Source: Streptomyces sp. SID12488 (GTDB lineage: Bacteria; Actinomycetota; Actinomycetes; Streptomycetales; Streptomycetaceae). Taken from it: DNA of 64,000 bases. Every line of letters starts with the position of its first letter. The first letter of the stretch is position 1. The notes under the pieces are model-generated. The model was given only the letters and a program-made list of their open reading frames with translations. It had not been told where the DNA came from and made no database searches. This document shows, piece by piece, positions 50,326-58,890 of the stretch. Made by a program: the position numbers and the translations under genes. The DNA lies in contig NZ_JAAGLT010000033.1 in assembly GCF_010548275.1 (NCBI RefSeq), positions 1 through 64,000 on the forward strand, written 5' to 3'.

Positions 50326-51077
50326 CGGGCCGCCGGACGCAGTCGCAGGCCCTGCATACCGCCGTCGACGGCGAGCGAGGTGCCGGTGGTCGCGCCGGAC
50401 AACGGACTCGCCAAGTAGGCGACGGCGCCCGCGACTTCGGCGGCCGAGACCAGACGGCCGGAGGGCTGGCGAGCCTCCAGGGCGGCACGTTCGGCGGCGG
50501 GGTCGGAGGCCGAGTCGAGGAGGCGGCCGACCCACGGGGTGTCGGCGGTGCCCGGGTTGACGCAGTTCACGCGGACGCCCTCGCGGACATGGTCGGCGGC
50601 CATCGCCAGGGTCAGCGAGTACACGGCACCCTTGGTGGCGCTGTACAGGGCGCGCTGCGGCAGGCCGGCCGTGGCCGCGATCGAGCAGGTGTTCACGATG
50701 GCGGCGTGCGCCGAGTTCCGCAGGTGCGGCAGCGCGGCGCGGGCGACACGGACCATACCGAGCACGTTGACGTCGAAGACGCGGTGCCACTGCTCGTCGT
50801 CGTTGTCCTCGACGGTGCCCTGGGCGCCGATCCCGGCGTTGTTGACGACGATGTCGAGTCCGCCGAGGTCGGCTACGACGGCGGCCACCGCCTCCCGTAC
50901 GGACGCGTCGTCGGTGACGTCGGCCCGGTAGCCGAGCAGGGGTTTCTCGACCGACGACGGGTCCAGGTCGAGGACGGCGACCTGTGCGCCGCGCGCCGCC
51001 AGCAGTTCCGCGGTGGCCCGGCCGATGCCGGACGCGCCGCCCGTGACCAGCGCCTTGAGACCCTCGAAGTCGGTCAT
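50322..51077 (-). CDS. SDR dehydrogenase, probable 2-keto-3-deoxy-L-fuconate dehydrogenase
   Basis: A 251-residue short-chain dehydrogenase/reductase. Cofactor motif TGGASGIG, then NNAG, catalytic Ser in TCSIAATAG, Tyr-x3-Lys in YSATKGA and PGTADTPWVG. The order next to fuconate dehydratase and the length fit the NAD-dependent dehydrogenase that turns 2-keto-3-deoxy-L-fuconate into 2,4-diketo-3-deoxy-L-fuconate. It starts ATG 51077 over the dehydratase stop (ATGA). The enzyme for the following cleavage is not in this window. Confidence 0.8.
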   Translation of the reverse strand: MTDFEGLKALVTGGASGIGRATAELLAARGAQVAVLDLDPSSVEKPLLGYRADVTDDASVREAVAAVVADLGGLDIVVNNAGIGAQGTVEDNDDEQWHRVFDVNVLGMVRVARAALPHLRNSAHAAIVNTCSIAATAGLPQRALYSATKGAVYSLTLAMAADHVREGVRVNCVNPGTADTPWVGRLLDSASDPAAERAALEARQPSGRLVSAAEVAGAVAYLASPLSGATTGTSLAVDGGMQGLRLRPAAR

Positions 51078-52414
51078 GCGGCCTGCCCCTTCTCCTTAGC
51101 CAGGTCGGCGGCCCAGAAGCCGCCGCCGGGGAACGTGAACTCCGCGATGGACTCCGGCCGCATGGTCGCGGAGAAGCCCGGCGCGGTCGGTGCCAGGTAA
51201 TGACCTTGCCTGATCACCACGGGGTCGAGGAAGTGGCCGTGCAGATGATCGACGTACTCGATGACCCGGTTCTCGGTCGTGCCGGCCAGGGCGACATAGT
51301 CGAACATCGACAGGTGCTGGACGAGTTCGCACAGGCCGACGCCGCCCGCGTGCGGGCAGACGGGAACGCCGAACTTGGTCGCGAGCAGCAGGATGGCGAG
51401 GTTCTCGTTGACGCCTCCGACTCGGGCCGCGTCGATCTGCACGATGTCCAGGGCGTCTGCCTGCAGGAGCTGCTTGAAGACGACACGGTTCTGGACGTGC
51501 TCGCCGGTGGCGACCTTGACGGGGGCCACCGCCCGGCGGATCGCCGCGTGGCCGAGGATGTCGTCGGGGCTGGTGGGCTCCTCGATCCAGTAGGGGTCGA
51601 ACTCGGCGAGGGCCTTGGTCCAGCGGATCGCCTCGTCGACGTCCCAGCGCTGGTTGGCGTCGATGGCCATACGGATGTCGGGCCCGACGACGCTGCGGGC
51701 GACCCGACAGCGGCGGATGTCGTCCTCGAGGTCCGCTCCGACCTTGAGCTTGATCTGCTTGAAGCCGTCGGCGACGGCCTCGGCGGCGAGCCGGGTGAGC
51801 TTCTCGTCGTCGTAGCCGAGCCAGCCGGCGGAGGTGGTGTAGGCGGGGAAGCCCTTCGCCAGCAGTTCGGCGGTGCGTTCGGCGGCGCCCTCCCGGCCCC
51901 GGCGCAGCAGGTCGAGGGCCTCCTCGGGGGTGAGCGCGTCGGTGAGGTAGCGGAAGTCGATCTGCTGGACGAGCCACTCGGGTTCAGCCTCGGCGAGCAG
52001 CTGCCACAAGGGCTGGCCCGCACGCTTGGCGGCGAGATCCCATACGGCGTTGACGACCGCGCCGATCGCCATGTGCATCACGCCCTTCTCGGGTCCGAGC
52101 CAGCGCAGTTGGCTGTCGCCGATCAGGTCGCCGTTCAGGGTGCCCGGGTTCGCGCACAACTCGTTGACGGACCGGCCGACCACATGACCGCGCAGCGCGT
52201 CGATCGCGGCGACCTGGACCTCGTTGCCCCGCCCGATGGTGAAGGTGAATCCATGCCCCTCGTGCCCGTCGGCCGCGTCGGTACGCAGCACGACGTAGGC
52301 CGCCGAGTAGTCGGGGTCGGGGTTCATCGCGTCGGAGCCGTCGAGCTCACGCGAGGTGGGGAACCGGATGTCGTAGGTGTCGACCGCGATGATGCGGGCG
52401 GAGGTCGGTGACAC
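51074..52414 (-). CDS. L-fuconate dehydratase (enolase superfamily)
   Basis: A 446-residue enolase-superfamily enzyme. The N-terminus (IRFPTSRELDGSDAMNPDPD) is the hallmark of L-fuconate dehydratase (FucD). Active-site candidates: Lys222 and Lys224 (IKLKVGAD), metal ligands Asp252 (AIDANQRWD), Glu278 (IEEPTS) and Glu305 (TGEHVQN), and His355 (CPHAGGVG). It dehydrates L-fuconate to 2-keto-3-deoxy-L-fuconate. GTG 52414 follows AAAGG. It begins a five-gene block of overlapping genes (dehydratase, SDR, aldo/keto reductase, mutarotase, lactonase), separated by 180 bp and a dispersed repeat from the importer genes upstream. Confidence 0.9.
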   Translation of the reverse strand: MSPTSARIIAVDTYDIRFPTSRELDGSDAMNPDPDYSAAYVVLRTDAADGHEGHGFTFTIGRGNEVQVAAIDALRGHVVGRSVNELCANPGTLNGDLIGDSQLRWLGPEKGVMHMAIGAVVNAVWDLAAKRAGQPLWQLLAEAEPEWLVQQIDFRYLTDALTPEEALDLLRRGREGAAERTAELLAKGFPAYTTSAGWLGYDDEKLTRLAAEAVADGFKQIKLKVGADLEDDIRRCRVARSVVGPDIRMAIDANQRWDVDEAIRWTKALAEFDPYWIEEPTSPDDILGHAAIRRAVAPVKVATGEHVQNRVVFKQLLQADALDIVQIDAARVGGVNENLAILLLATKFGVPVCPHAGGVGLCELVQHLSMFDYVALAGTTENRVIEYVDHLHGHFLDPVVIRQGHYLAPTAPGFSATMRPESIAEFTFPGGGFWAADLAKEKGQAA

Positions 52415-52490
52415 GGAGTGCCTTTCGGTCAGGGGCAGAGGTACAGATGGCTTTCGGGACGGCTCAATGCCGGGTGCGGTGTCGCGCTCC

Positions 52491-52540
52491 TAAGTGGCGC
52501 GGGGCTGTATCGATCAGCGGCTCCGCCGCGGGGCGCGACC
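52491..52540 (-). repeat. Dispersed imperfect-palindrome repeat, copy 4
   Basis: Contains GCGGGGCTGTATCGATC, GCGGCTCCGCCGC and GGGGCGCGACCAGCC, almost identical to copy 2. It lies between the importer permease stop and the dehydratase start, the only copy lying between two co-directional genes. It may act as a terminator or attenuator for the downstream genes. Confidence 0.85.
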
Positions 52541-52594
52541 AGCCCCCCACCGCCCGCAGGCGACAAACCACATATCCAGCCGAGCTCTTGGTCA

Positions 52595-53683
52595 TTAGTC
52601 CTGAGCACGCCCCGTCGTCACACGCGCGATCATCAGCGCCACGAGGATGATTCCGCCGTAGATCGCCTGGATCCAGAACGACGGCACCTGGGCCAGGGTC
52701 AGCAGGTTCTGGACGACGCCCAGCAGGAGTACGCCGGTGAGGGCGCCGAACATGGTGCCCTTGCCGCCGTCGAGGCTGATGCCGCCGATGACGGCCGCCG
52801 CGAACACGGTGAAGATCATGTTGTTGCCCTGGTTGGCGCTGATCGCGCCGACGTACCCGGTCTGCATGACCCCGCCGACGGCCGCGAGGACACCGGCGAC
52901 GACGAACACGCCGAGCATCACCCGTTCGACCCGGATACCGGCGGCCCGGGCCGCGTCCGCGTTGCCGCCGATCGCGTACAGGGCACGGCCGACGCGGTGG
53001 TACTTGAGGACGAGCCCGGCGACGGCGAAGCAGGCCCCGGCCACCCACACGGACATGGGCACGTTCAGGAAGGTGGTGGTGGCGAGGGAGTAGAAGGAGT
53101 CGGGCATGCCGAACAGGGTCTTGCCCTTGGTCGAGCCGACCAGCAGTCCACGCAGCACGATCAGCATCGCGAGCGTCACGATGAACGCGTTGAGCTTGAG
53201 CTTGACGACCAGGAGTCCGTTGAACGCGCCGACCAGGCCGCCGACGACGAGGATCGCCAACAGGGCGAGTACGGCGGGGAATTCGGTTCCCCACCCGGAC
53301 TGCGCCACCGGCAGCACCAGCAGCGCGCCGATGGCCGGGGCGATACCGACGACCGATTCCAGGGAGAGGTCGAACTTGCCGGTGATGAGGACGAGTGACT
53401 CGGCCAGCACGACCATCGCGAGTGCGGCGGAAGCACCGAGGATCGAGATCAGGTTGCGCTCGGTGAGGAACGAGTCGTTGACCACCGTACCGAGCACCAT
53501 GAGCAGCAACAGGGCTGGTACTAGGGCGAGTTCGCGGGCGCGGCGGAGCAGTACGGTCTTGGCCGAACGCGGGTCCGGGGCCCGCAGGGAGGCGAGCGGC
53601 GACGCCTGTGTCTCAGTCACCCTGGGCCCGCTCTCCTCGGCCGGGGGTCCGGGGGTCGTCCCCCGGGGAGACGCAGTAGCCAT
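52595..53683 (-). CDS. ABC sugar importer permease (RbsC type)
   Basis: A 362-residue permease with about eight to ten membrane helices and the RbsC/AraH family pattern (LVPALLLLMVLGTVVN, SLVLITGKFDLSLESVVGIA, NAFIVTLAMLIVLRGLL, AIGGNADAARAAGIRVERVM, MIFTVFAAAVIGGISLDGGK). It is the pore for a 6-deoxyhexose transporter; L-fucose is the probable cargo. ATG 53683 is chosen because AAGGAG stands 6 nt upstream; a GTG at 53620, overlapping the ATPase stop by 8 nt, would remove the Pro-rich first 21 residues. With the ATG the gene overlaps the ATPase gene by 71 bp. Confidence 0.85.
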   Translation of the reverse strand: MATASPRGTTPGPPAEESGPRVTETQASPLASLRAPDPRSAKTVLLRRARELALVPALLLLMVLGTVVNDSFLTERNLISILGASAALAMVVLAESLVLITGKFDLSLESVVGIAPAIGALLVLPVAQSGWGTEFPAVLALLAILVVGGLVGAFNGLLVVKLKLNAFIVTLAMLIVLRGLLVGSTKGKTLFGMPDSFYSLATTTFLNVPMSVWVAGACFAVAGLVLKYHRVGRALYAIGGNADAARAAGIRVERVMLGVFVVAGVLAAVGGVMQTGYVGAISANQGNNMIFTVFAAAVIGGISLDGGKGTMFGALTGVLLLGVVQNLLTLAQVPSFWIQAIYGGIILVALMIARVTTGRAQD

Positions 53684-55202
53684 GGTCCACTCCTTCGATG
53701 GAGGCGATCAGCTCGTGGTCGCGCCAGCCCGCCGGATGCTCGGCGACGACGCGGCCGTGGAAGAGGACGAGGACTCGGTCGCAGCGGCGCAGGTCGTCGA
53801 GTTCGTCGGAGACGACCAGCACGGCGGTGCCGTCCTCGCGGGCGCTGTCCATGCGCGCGAGGAGGGACTCCTTGGACTTCACGTCGACGCCCGCGGTGGG
53901 GTTGATGAGGACGAGCAGTTTGGGGTCGGAGGCGAGGGCGCGGGCCATGACGACCTTCTGCGCGTTGCCGCCGGACAGGTCCGAGACGGGCTGGTCGGGG
54001 CCCTCGGTGTGGATGTCGAGGCGTTCGATGAGCGCGGTGGCGAAGTCCTGTTTGCGGCTCCCGGAGACGAATCCGTACCGTCCGAGCCTGCGCAGGACGC
54101 TCATGGTGGCGTTGTCGCCGACGGTCATGCCGGACACCAGCCCCTGTTCGTGCCGGTCGCGCGGCACACAGGCGACGCCCGCCGTCAGCGCCGCCTGCAC
54201 GTCCCCGAACGGCAGCCGCTTGTCGTCGAGTCGGGCCGATCCACCGGTCGGGGTGTGCAGCCCGGCGAAGGACTCGGCCAGCTCGATCTTGCCGCTGCCG
54301 CTGGACCCGGCGAGTCCGACGACCTCACCGCGGCGAACGGTCAGGTCGATGTTCTCGTACGCCGGTGAGGTGAGCCCCTCGGCGGCCAGCAGCACCGGCT
54401 GCCCCGGGTCGACTCCCTTGAGGGTGACGGCCTGTTCGGCGATCGACTCCCCGGCCATGGCCTCGATCAGGGCCTGGCGCGGGAGGTCTGCGACGGGGGC
54501 TGTGGTGATCCAGCGGGCGTCGCGCAGGACGGTCACCGTCTGGCACACCTCGTACACCTCCTGGAGGTGGTGCGAGATGAACAGGAAGGTGACGCCGGAG
54601 TCCTGGAGTGCGCGCATCCGGGTGAAGAGCCGCTCGATCTCCCGGCTGTCGAGCTGGGCGGTCGGTTCGTCGAGAACGATGAACCGGGCGCCGAAGCTCA
54701 ACGCCCGTGCGATCTCCACCATTTGGCGGTCCTCGACCTTGAGGTCGGCGGTGCGGGCCTCCGGGTCGACGTGTACGTCCCAGGTCCCGAGGAGTTCGGC
54801 GGCCTCGGTACGCAGCCGGCGCCAGCTGATGACTCCGCCACGGCCGGTCGGCTGCCGGTTGATGAAGAGGTTCTCGGCGACCGTCAACTCGGGGACGACC
54901 GTGGGCTTCTGGTAGACGCAGGCCACCTTGGAGCGCCAGGCGTCGCGGTCGGTGAGCGGGGGTGCGGGCCGGCCGTCGAAGCGGACCGTGCCCTCGTCAG
55001 GCGCCTGGAGACCGGTCAGGATGGTGACCAGGGTGGACTTTCCGGCGCCGTTGCGGCCCACGAGCGCGTGCGACTCACCGGCCAGGACGGTGAGTTGGCC
55101 GTCCTGGAGCGCGGTGGTCGGACCGTACCGCTTGGCGATGCCGTGTGCCTCGACAAGCGGTACGAGAGAGGTGTCCGGGTTTTCCCGTTGCTGGCTGCTC
55201 AT
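53613..55202 (-). CDS. ABC sugar importer ATPase (RbsA type, two nucleotide-binding domains)
   Basis: A 529-residue double ATPase. Domain 1: Walker A GRNGAGKST, signature degenerate (LKVEDRQMVEIARAL), Walker B FIVLDEPTAQLD. Domain 2: Walker A-like GSSGSGKIE, where the usual Ser/Thr is Ile, signature DLSGGNAQKVVMARA and Walker B-like LLVLINPTAGVD, lacking the catalytic Glu (Asn-Pro-Thr). Unequal sites are normal in RbsA-type ATPases. ATG 55202 overlaps the binding-protein stop (ATGA). It powers uptake through the permease encoded downstream. Confidence 0.9.
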   Translation of the reverse strand: MSSQQRENPDTSLVPLVEAHGIAKRYGPTTALQDGQLTVLAGESHALVGRNGAGKSTLVTILTGLQAPDEGTVRFDGRPAPPLTDRDAWRSKVACVYQKPTVVPELTVAENLFINRQPTGRGGVISWRRLRTEAAELLGTWDVHVDPEARTADLKVEDRQMVEIARALSFGARFIVLDEPTAQLDSREIERLFTRMRALQDSGVTFLFISHHLQEVYEVCQTVTVLRDARWITTAPVADLPRQALIEAMAGESIAEQAVTLKGVDPGQPVLLAAEGLTSPAYENIDLTVRRGEVVGLAGSSGSGKIELAESFAGLHTPTGGSARLDDKRLPFGDVQAALTAGVACVPRDRHEQGLVSGMTVGDNATMSVLRRLGRYGFVSGSRKQDFATALIERLDIHTEGPDQPVSDLSGGNAQKVVMARALASDPKLLVLINPTAGVDVKSKESLLARMDSAREDGTAVLVVSDELDDLRRCDRVLVLFHGRVVAEHPAGWRDHELIASIEGVDHGYCVSPGDDPRTPGRGERAQGD

Positions 55203-56278
55203 CCGACCGAGTTGCCCCAGAGGTTGGGGTCGTCGACGTTCTCCTTGGTGACCAGGGGCGCGGGCAGCTGGTCCTCCAGGATGCCGCTGGGCAGCTTGAC
55301 GATCTCGGAGTCGTGGTCGGTGGGACCCGGCTTGAACGTCTTCCCGGCCATCGCCGCCTTGATGTAGTACATGCCGTACTTGGCGTAGAGGTCGGCGGGC
55401 TGCGAGACGGTCGCGTCGATCTCGCCCTTGCGGATGGCGTCGAACTCCTGCGGGATGCCGTCGTTCGAGACGATCGCGATATGACCGGCCTCGCCCGTCT
55501 TCTTCAGCATCCCCTTGGACTTCAGGGTCTGCAGCGTGGGCGCGAGGTAGACGCCACCGGCCTGCATGTAGATGCCCTTGATGTCCGGGTTGGCGTTGAG
55601 GAGCGTGTCGAGCTTGGAGGCCGCGGCGTCCGACTCCCACTTGGCCGGGATCTCCAGCACCTTGAGCTTCGGGAACTTCTCCTTCACACAGGCCCGGAAC
55701 GCCTCCGACCGGTCCCGGCCGTTCACCGACGCGAGATCGCCCATGATCTGGACCACCTTGCCCGAGGTGATGTGCTTGCCGAGGTAGTCGCAGGCCTGCT
55801 CGCCGTACGCGACGTTGTTGGCGCGTACGACCATGGCGACCTTGCCCTTCTCGGGCGCCACGTCGACGGCCACCACGGGCACGCCCTTGCGCTCGGCCTG
55901 GTCGAGGCCGGCCTCGATGGCGGCGCTGTCCAGCGGCGCGACCACCAGGCCCTTCACGCCCTGGTTGAGCTGGTTGTTGATGTCGGTGATCTGCTGCGAG
56001 GGGTCGCTGTTGGAGTTGACGGTCTTCAGCGCGTCGACGCCCTCGGACTTCGCCATCTTCGGCACGTAGTCGTTGTACGACTGCCAGAACGGCGAGGTCA
56101 GCAGCGGCAGGATCACTCCGACCTTGCCCGTACCGTCGCCGCCACCGTCCGAGGAGACGGTGTCCTTGGTGCTGCCGCAGGCGCTGAGCACCAGGCCGGT
56201 ACAGGCGGCCAGCGCCACCACACCGAGGCTCCGCGCTCTGCCGCGCTTCTTCGGTGTCCCCATTGTTCGGTCGAACAT
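55199..56278 (-). CDS. Sugar-binding lipoprotein of ABC importer (RbsB type)
   Basis: A 359-residue periplasmic-type binding protein anchored by a lipobox LSAC (Cys34). The mature part is a two-lobed type I sugar-binding fold (GVILPLLTSPFWQSYNDYVP, LVVAPLDSAAIEAGLDQAER, GVPVVAVDVAPEK, HIAIVSNDGIPQEFDAIRKG). It should capture L-fucose outside the membrane. ATG 56278 follows GAGGAG. It is first in the importer operon and divergent from the GntR/FadR-type regulator gene with 164 bp between starts. The palindromic DNA TGTTCGACCGAACA overlaps its start. Confidence 0.88.
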   Translation of the reverse strand: MFDRTMGTPKKRGRARSLGVVALAACTGLVLSACGSTKDTVSSDGGGDGTGKVGVILPLLTSPFWQSYNDYVPKMAKSEGVDALKTVNSNSDPSQQITDINNQLNQGVKGLVVAPLDSAAIEAGLDQAERKGVPVVAVDVAPEKGKVAMVVRANNVAYGEQACDYLGKHITSGKVVQIMGDLASVNGRDRSEAFRACVKEKFPKLKVLEIPAKWESDAAASKLDTLLNANPDIKGIYMQAGGVYLAPTLQTLKSKGMLKKTGEAGHIAIVSNDGIPQEFDAIRKGEIDATVSQPADLYAKYGMYYIKAAMAGKTFKPGPTDHDSEIVKLPSGILEDQLPAPLVTKENVDDPNLWGNSVG

Positions 56279-56385
56279 CTGGTAGCTCCTCGTTGAGCGT
56301 GATCGAGCGGATGCCGCATATTTATCAGACCACTTCCGGGTTGGAACACCCCACAGAGCCAAATTTTCCTAGATTCGGGCCGTAG

Positions 56386-56396
56386 TGGTCCGACCA
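56386..56396. promoter_or_regulatory. FadR/LldR-type operator between importer and regulator
   Basis: TGGTCCGACCA is a perfect 5-1-5 palindrome that matches the TGGTC-N-GACCA form recognised by FadR-subfamily GntR proteins. It is 46 bp upstream of the regulator's GTG. Partial half-sites occur at about 56326 (AGACCA) and 56403 (TGGTTAGAC). The regulator encoded beside it is the likely ligand (inference). Confidence 0.7.
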
Positions 56397-56442
56397 ACCC
56401 TCTGGTTAGACTGCGGCGGACCCGGCGACAGGAGGACACGGC

Positions 56443-57171
56443 GTGGACGAGATCCCGGCCAGGAACAGCGAGGCCGCCCCGCAGAAGGGCACCGTGACGC
56501 AGCGCGCCATCGACCAGATCAAGGCACTGATCGGCGAGGGCCGGCTGGAACCGGGTGAGCGGCTGCCCACCGAGCGCGATCTCGCCGCGCGGCTGGGTAT
56601 CTCGCGCAGCTCGATGCGGGAGGCGATCCGGGCGCTCACCGTGATGGGCGTACTGGAGGCCCGGCACGGCTCGGGCATCTACGTGACCCAGCTGGAGGCC
56701 GGCGATCTGCTGGAGACCTTCGGTGTGGTCGCGGACCTGTCGCGCGGCCCTCAGCTGGCCGAGCTGCTCGAGGTCCGGCGCATCCTGGAGTCGACGGCGG
56801 CCGCGCTGGCCGCCGCCCGGATCACCCCGGACCAGCTCGCGGAGGTGGAGAAACACCTCACGGCGATGAACGCCACCGACGATCCCGAGGAGATCCTCGC
56901 CCACGACCTGGCCTTCCATCGCGAGATCACCGCCGCGGCCGGCAATGACAGCATGGCGGCGATTTTGGAGGGGCTCTCCTCACGTACGTTCCGCGCCCGC
57001 GTCTGGCGCGCCTACCAGGAGGAAGGCGCCTTCGCCCGCACCCGCCGTGAGCACGCGGCGATCCACCGCGCGCTCGTCGCCCACGACCCGGAGGCGGCCC
57101 GGGCGGCAGCCGCGGCCCACGTCGGCGAGGTGGAACAGTGGCTGCGGGGCCAGCCTGACGTTCCGCGGTAG
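56443..57171 (+). CDS. GntR-family (FadR subfamily) regulator of fucose genes
   Basis: A 242-residue regulator. The winged HTH is at about 17-80 (KALIGEGRLEPGERLPTERD, ISRSSMREAIRALTVMGVLE, GSGIYV). The FCD ligand domain (about 90-235) has the metal-binding histidines expected in this subfamily (AHDLAFHREITAAAGND, RREHAAIHRALVAHD, AAAAHVGEVEQWL). GTG 56443 follows AGGAGG. It is divergent from the sugar-binding protein gene, with a TGGTC-N-GACCA site between, so it probably represses the importer and, perhaps, GH20 and GH29. Ligand unknown; a fucose-derived acid is plausible. Confidence 0.88.
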   Translation: MDEIPARNSEAAPQKGTVTQRAIDQIKALIGEGRLEPGERLPTERDLAARLGISRSSMREAIRALTVMGVLEARHGSGIYVTQLEAGDLLETFGVVADLSRGPQLAELLEVRRILESTAAALAAARITPDQLAEVEKHLTAMNATDDPEEILAHDLAFHREITAAAGNDSMAAILEGLSSRTFRARVWRAYQEEGAFARTRREHAAIHRALVAHDPEAARAAAAAHVGEVEQWLRGQPDVPR

Positions 57172-57190
57172 GGCCGTGATGTGGCTGCGG

Positions 57191-57243
57191 GCCGGTGGGG
57201 GCTGATCGCGCCCGCCCGGTGGAGCCGCGTCACAGCCCCGCGC
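57191..57243 (+). repeat. Dispersed imperfect-palindrome repeat, copy 5
   Basis: GGGGGCTGATCGCGCCCGC, GGTGGAGCCGCG and TCACAGCCCCGCG occur in the order of copies 1 and 3 but are more diverged. It lies between the convergent GntR and GH29 genes. Confidence 0.7.
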
Positions 57244-57277
57244 GTCCCGCGCGTCCTGAGGGTCCCGCCCTCGGACG

Positions 57278-58837
57278 TCAGCCCGCCGCCGACCGGTACA
57301 GCCCGAACTCCGCGATCGGCACCTCCGCGCGGGCCCGTGTCACCCGCACCCGCCACCGCCGGGCCCGGACAGGAGCCGCCAGCAGCAGGATCCGGCTCGC
57401 GCCGACCGTGCCCGCCCCCGCCACCCGGGTCCAGCGGCCCCCGGCGAACGCCTCGACGACGAAGGCCTCGACCTGCTGCCCGTGCCGGATGTCCTCCGCC
57501 AGCCGGACCCGGTCCACCTCGCGCTCCCTGCCGAGGTCGACGGTGACGACACCCGGACTCCGGGTGACCATGGCCCCGACGGTCAGGTCGGCCGGCAGTT
57601 CCCGGTCGACGCGCTCCCGGAACTCCCGCAGCCTGGTCACGTCGGAAGCGGCGAGCAGGCCGTCCGTGTCCGGCGGGACATTGAGCAGGAGGACGGCGTT
57701 GCGGCCGACCGAGCCGAAGTAGATCTCGGTCAACTGGTCGACGGTCTTGGGCTGTTGGTCCGCGTGGTAGAACCAGCCGTCCCGGATCGACACATCGCAC
57801 TCGGCCGGCCACCACTGCACGTAGTCGGCGATGTCACGAGCCGCGACGAGCGCGTCCCGGCCGCCCATGTCCGCGGCGTCGTACGAGAGCGCGAAGTCGG
57901 TCTTCCCGTAGTCCTTCTCGGTGACCGGTACGACGCTCCACTCGTTCTCGCGCGCCAGCCCGCCCTCGTTGCCGACCCAGCGGACATCGGGGCCGGAGAC
58001 GGCGACAGCGGCGTCCGGGGCGAGGGTGCGAACAAGGGTGTACCAGCTGTCCCAGTCGTACTTCTCGACCTTGTCCGGCGGGATGCGCCCCTGGGCGCCG
58101 TCGAACCAGACCTCGTCGACGGGTCCGTACTCGGTGAGGACCTCGTAGAGCTGGTCGAGCATATGGGCGCCGTAGTCGGTGGCGGGGAACGTGAACGTCG
58201 GGCCGTCCGGACGGTCGTCGTCAGCGACCGGGGTCGGGATGGTGTGCTCGGTGCGCGGGCTGCCGTTGGCGTACACGCCGTGGAGGTACTGGTTCTCGTC
58301 GGCCGGCGAGATGTACACGCCGACCTTCAGCCCGTACCGCCGCATGGAGTCGGCGAAGGAACGCAGTACGTCGCCCTGCCCGCCGCGCCAACTGCTCGAT
58401 GCCACCGAGTGGTCGGTGTAGCGGGAGGGGTAGAGGACAAAGCCGTCGTGATGCTTGACGGTGAGGATGGCGAGCCTGAAGCCGCCGTCGCGCAGGGCCC
58501 GCGCCCACTGGTCGGTGTCGAGGCCGGCCGGCTGGAAGACCTCCGGGTCCTCGTCGCCGGTGCCCCATTCCAGGCCGGTGAAGGTGTTGACGCCGAAGTG
58601 CAGGAACGCGGTCCTCTCCAGCCGCTGCCAGGCGATCTGCCGTGCGGTGGGCCGGACTTGGGAGGCCTTGCGGACGAGGACCTCGGCGGAGTCGCTGGAG
58701 CTGACGGGGATACGCCAGTTCGGCTCCTCCGCGATCGAAGGCGCGGCCCGACCTGGGGCGGCCAGGGCGGCTGAGGTGCCCCTGGAGGCGACGATCGCGG
58801 CGGCTGCCGTGACGAAGAGACGTCTGGAGACTGTCAT
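57278..58837 (-). CDS. Secreted alpha-L-fucosidase, GH29
   Basis: A 519-residue enzyme with a Tat signal (MTVSRRLFVTAAAAIVASRG). The GH29 TIM barrel is seen in LTVKHHDGFVLYPSRYTDHS, LKVGVYISPADENQYLHG and EVWFDGAQGRIP, in which Asp246 is the nucleophile. The last 110 or so residues (GVVTVDLGREREVDRVRLAE, ARRWRVRVTRARAEVPIAEF) form a discoidin/F5-F8-type sugar-binding fold. It would release L-fucose from fucosylated glycans outside the cell. It is probably cotranscribed with the GH20 gene upstream, 53 bp away. ATG 58837 has GGAG 10 nt upstream. Confidence 0.88.
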   Translation of the reverse strand: MTVSRRLFVTAAAAIVASRGTSAALAAPGRAAPSIAEEPNWRIPVSSSDSAEVLVRKASQVRPTARQIAWQRLERTAFLHFGVNTFTGLEWGTGDEDPEVFQPAGLDTDQWARALRDGGFRLAILTVKHHDGFVLYPSRYTDHSVASSSWRGGQGDVLRSFADSMRRYGLKVGVYISPADENQYLHGVYANGSPRTEHTIPTPVADDDRPDGPTFTFPATDYGAHMLDQLYEVLTEYGPVDEVWFDGAQGRIPPDKVEKYDWDSWYTLVRTLAPDAAVAVSGPDVRWVGNEGGLARENEWSVVPVTEKDYGKTDFALSYDAADMGGRDALVAARDIADYVQWWPAECDVSIRDGWFYHADQQPKTVDQLTEIYFGSVGRNAVLLLNVPPDTDGLLAASDVTRLREFRERVDRELPADLTVGAMVTRSPGVVTVDLGREREVDRVRLAEDIRHGQQVEAFVVEAFAGGRWTRVAGAGTVGASRILLLAAPVRARRWRVRVTRARAEVPIAEFGLYRSAAG

Positions 58838-58851
58838 GGGGAACGGGCTCC

Positions 58852-58890
58852 TCGGATCGGTCGGTTCGGTTCGGTTCGGTCCGGTCCGGA
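58852..58890. repeat. Pentanucleotide microsatellite between GH20 and GH29 genes
   Basis: Four perfect TCGGT units (58861-58880) flanked by TCGGATCGG and CCGGTCCGGA. The tract lies between the GH20 stop (58891) and the GH29 start; being a simple repeat it may vary in length. Confidence 0.85.

Noticed and set aside
56264..56277. TGTTCGACCGAACA palindrome over the start of the sugar-binding protein gene, as a copy of the GH43 dyad
   Set aside because: The spacer is 2 bp instead of 6, and the site lies in coding sequence, so it does not belong to that motif; it may be chance.
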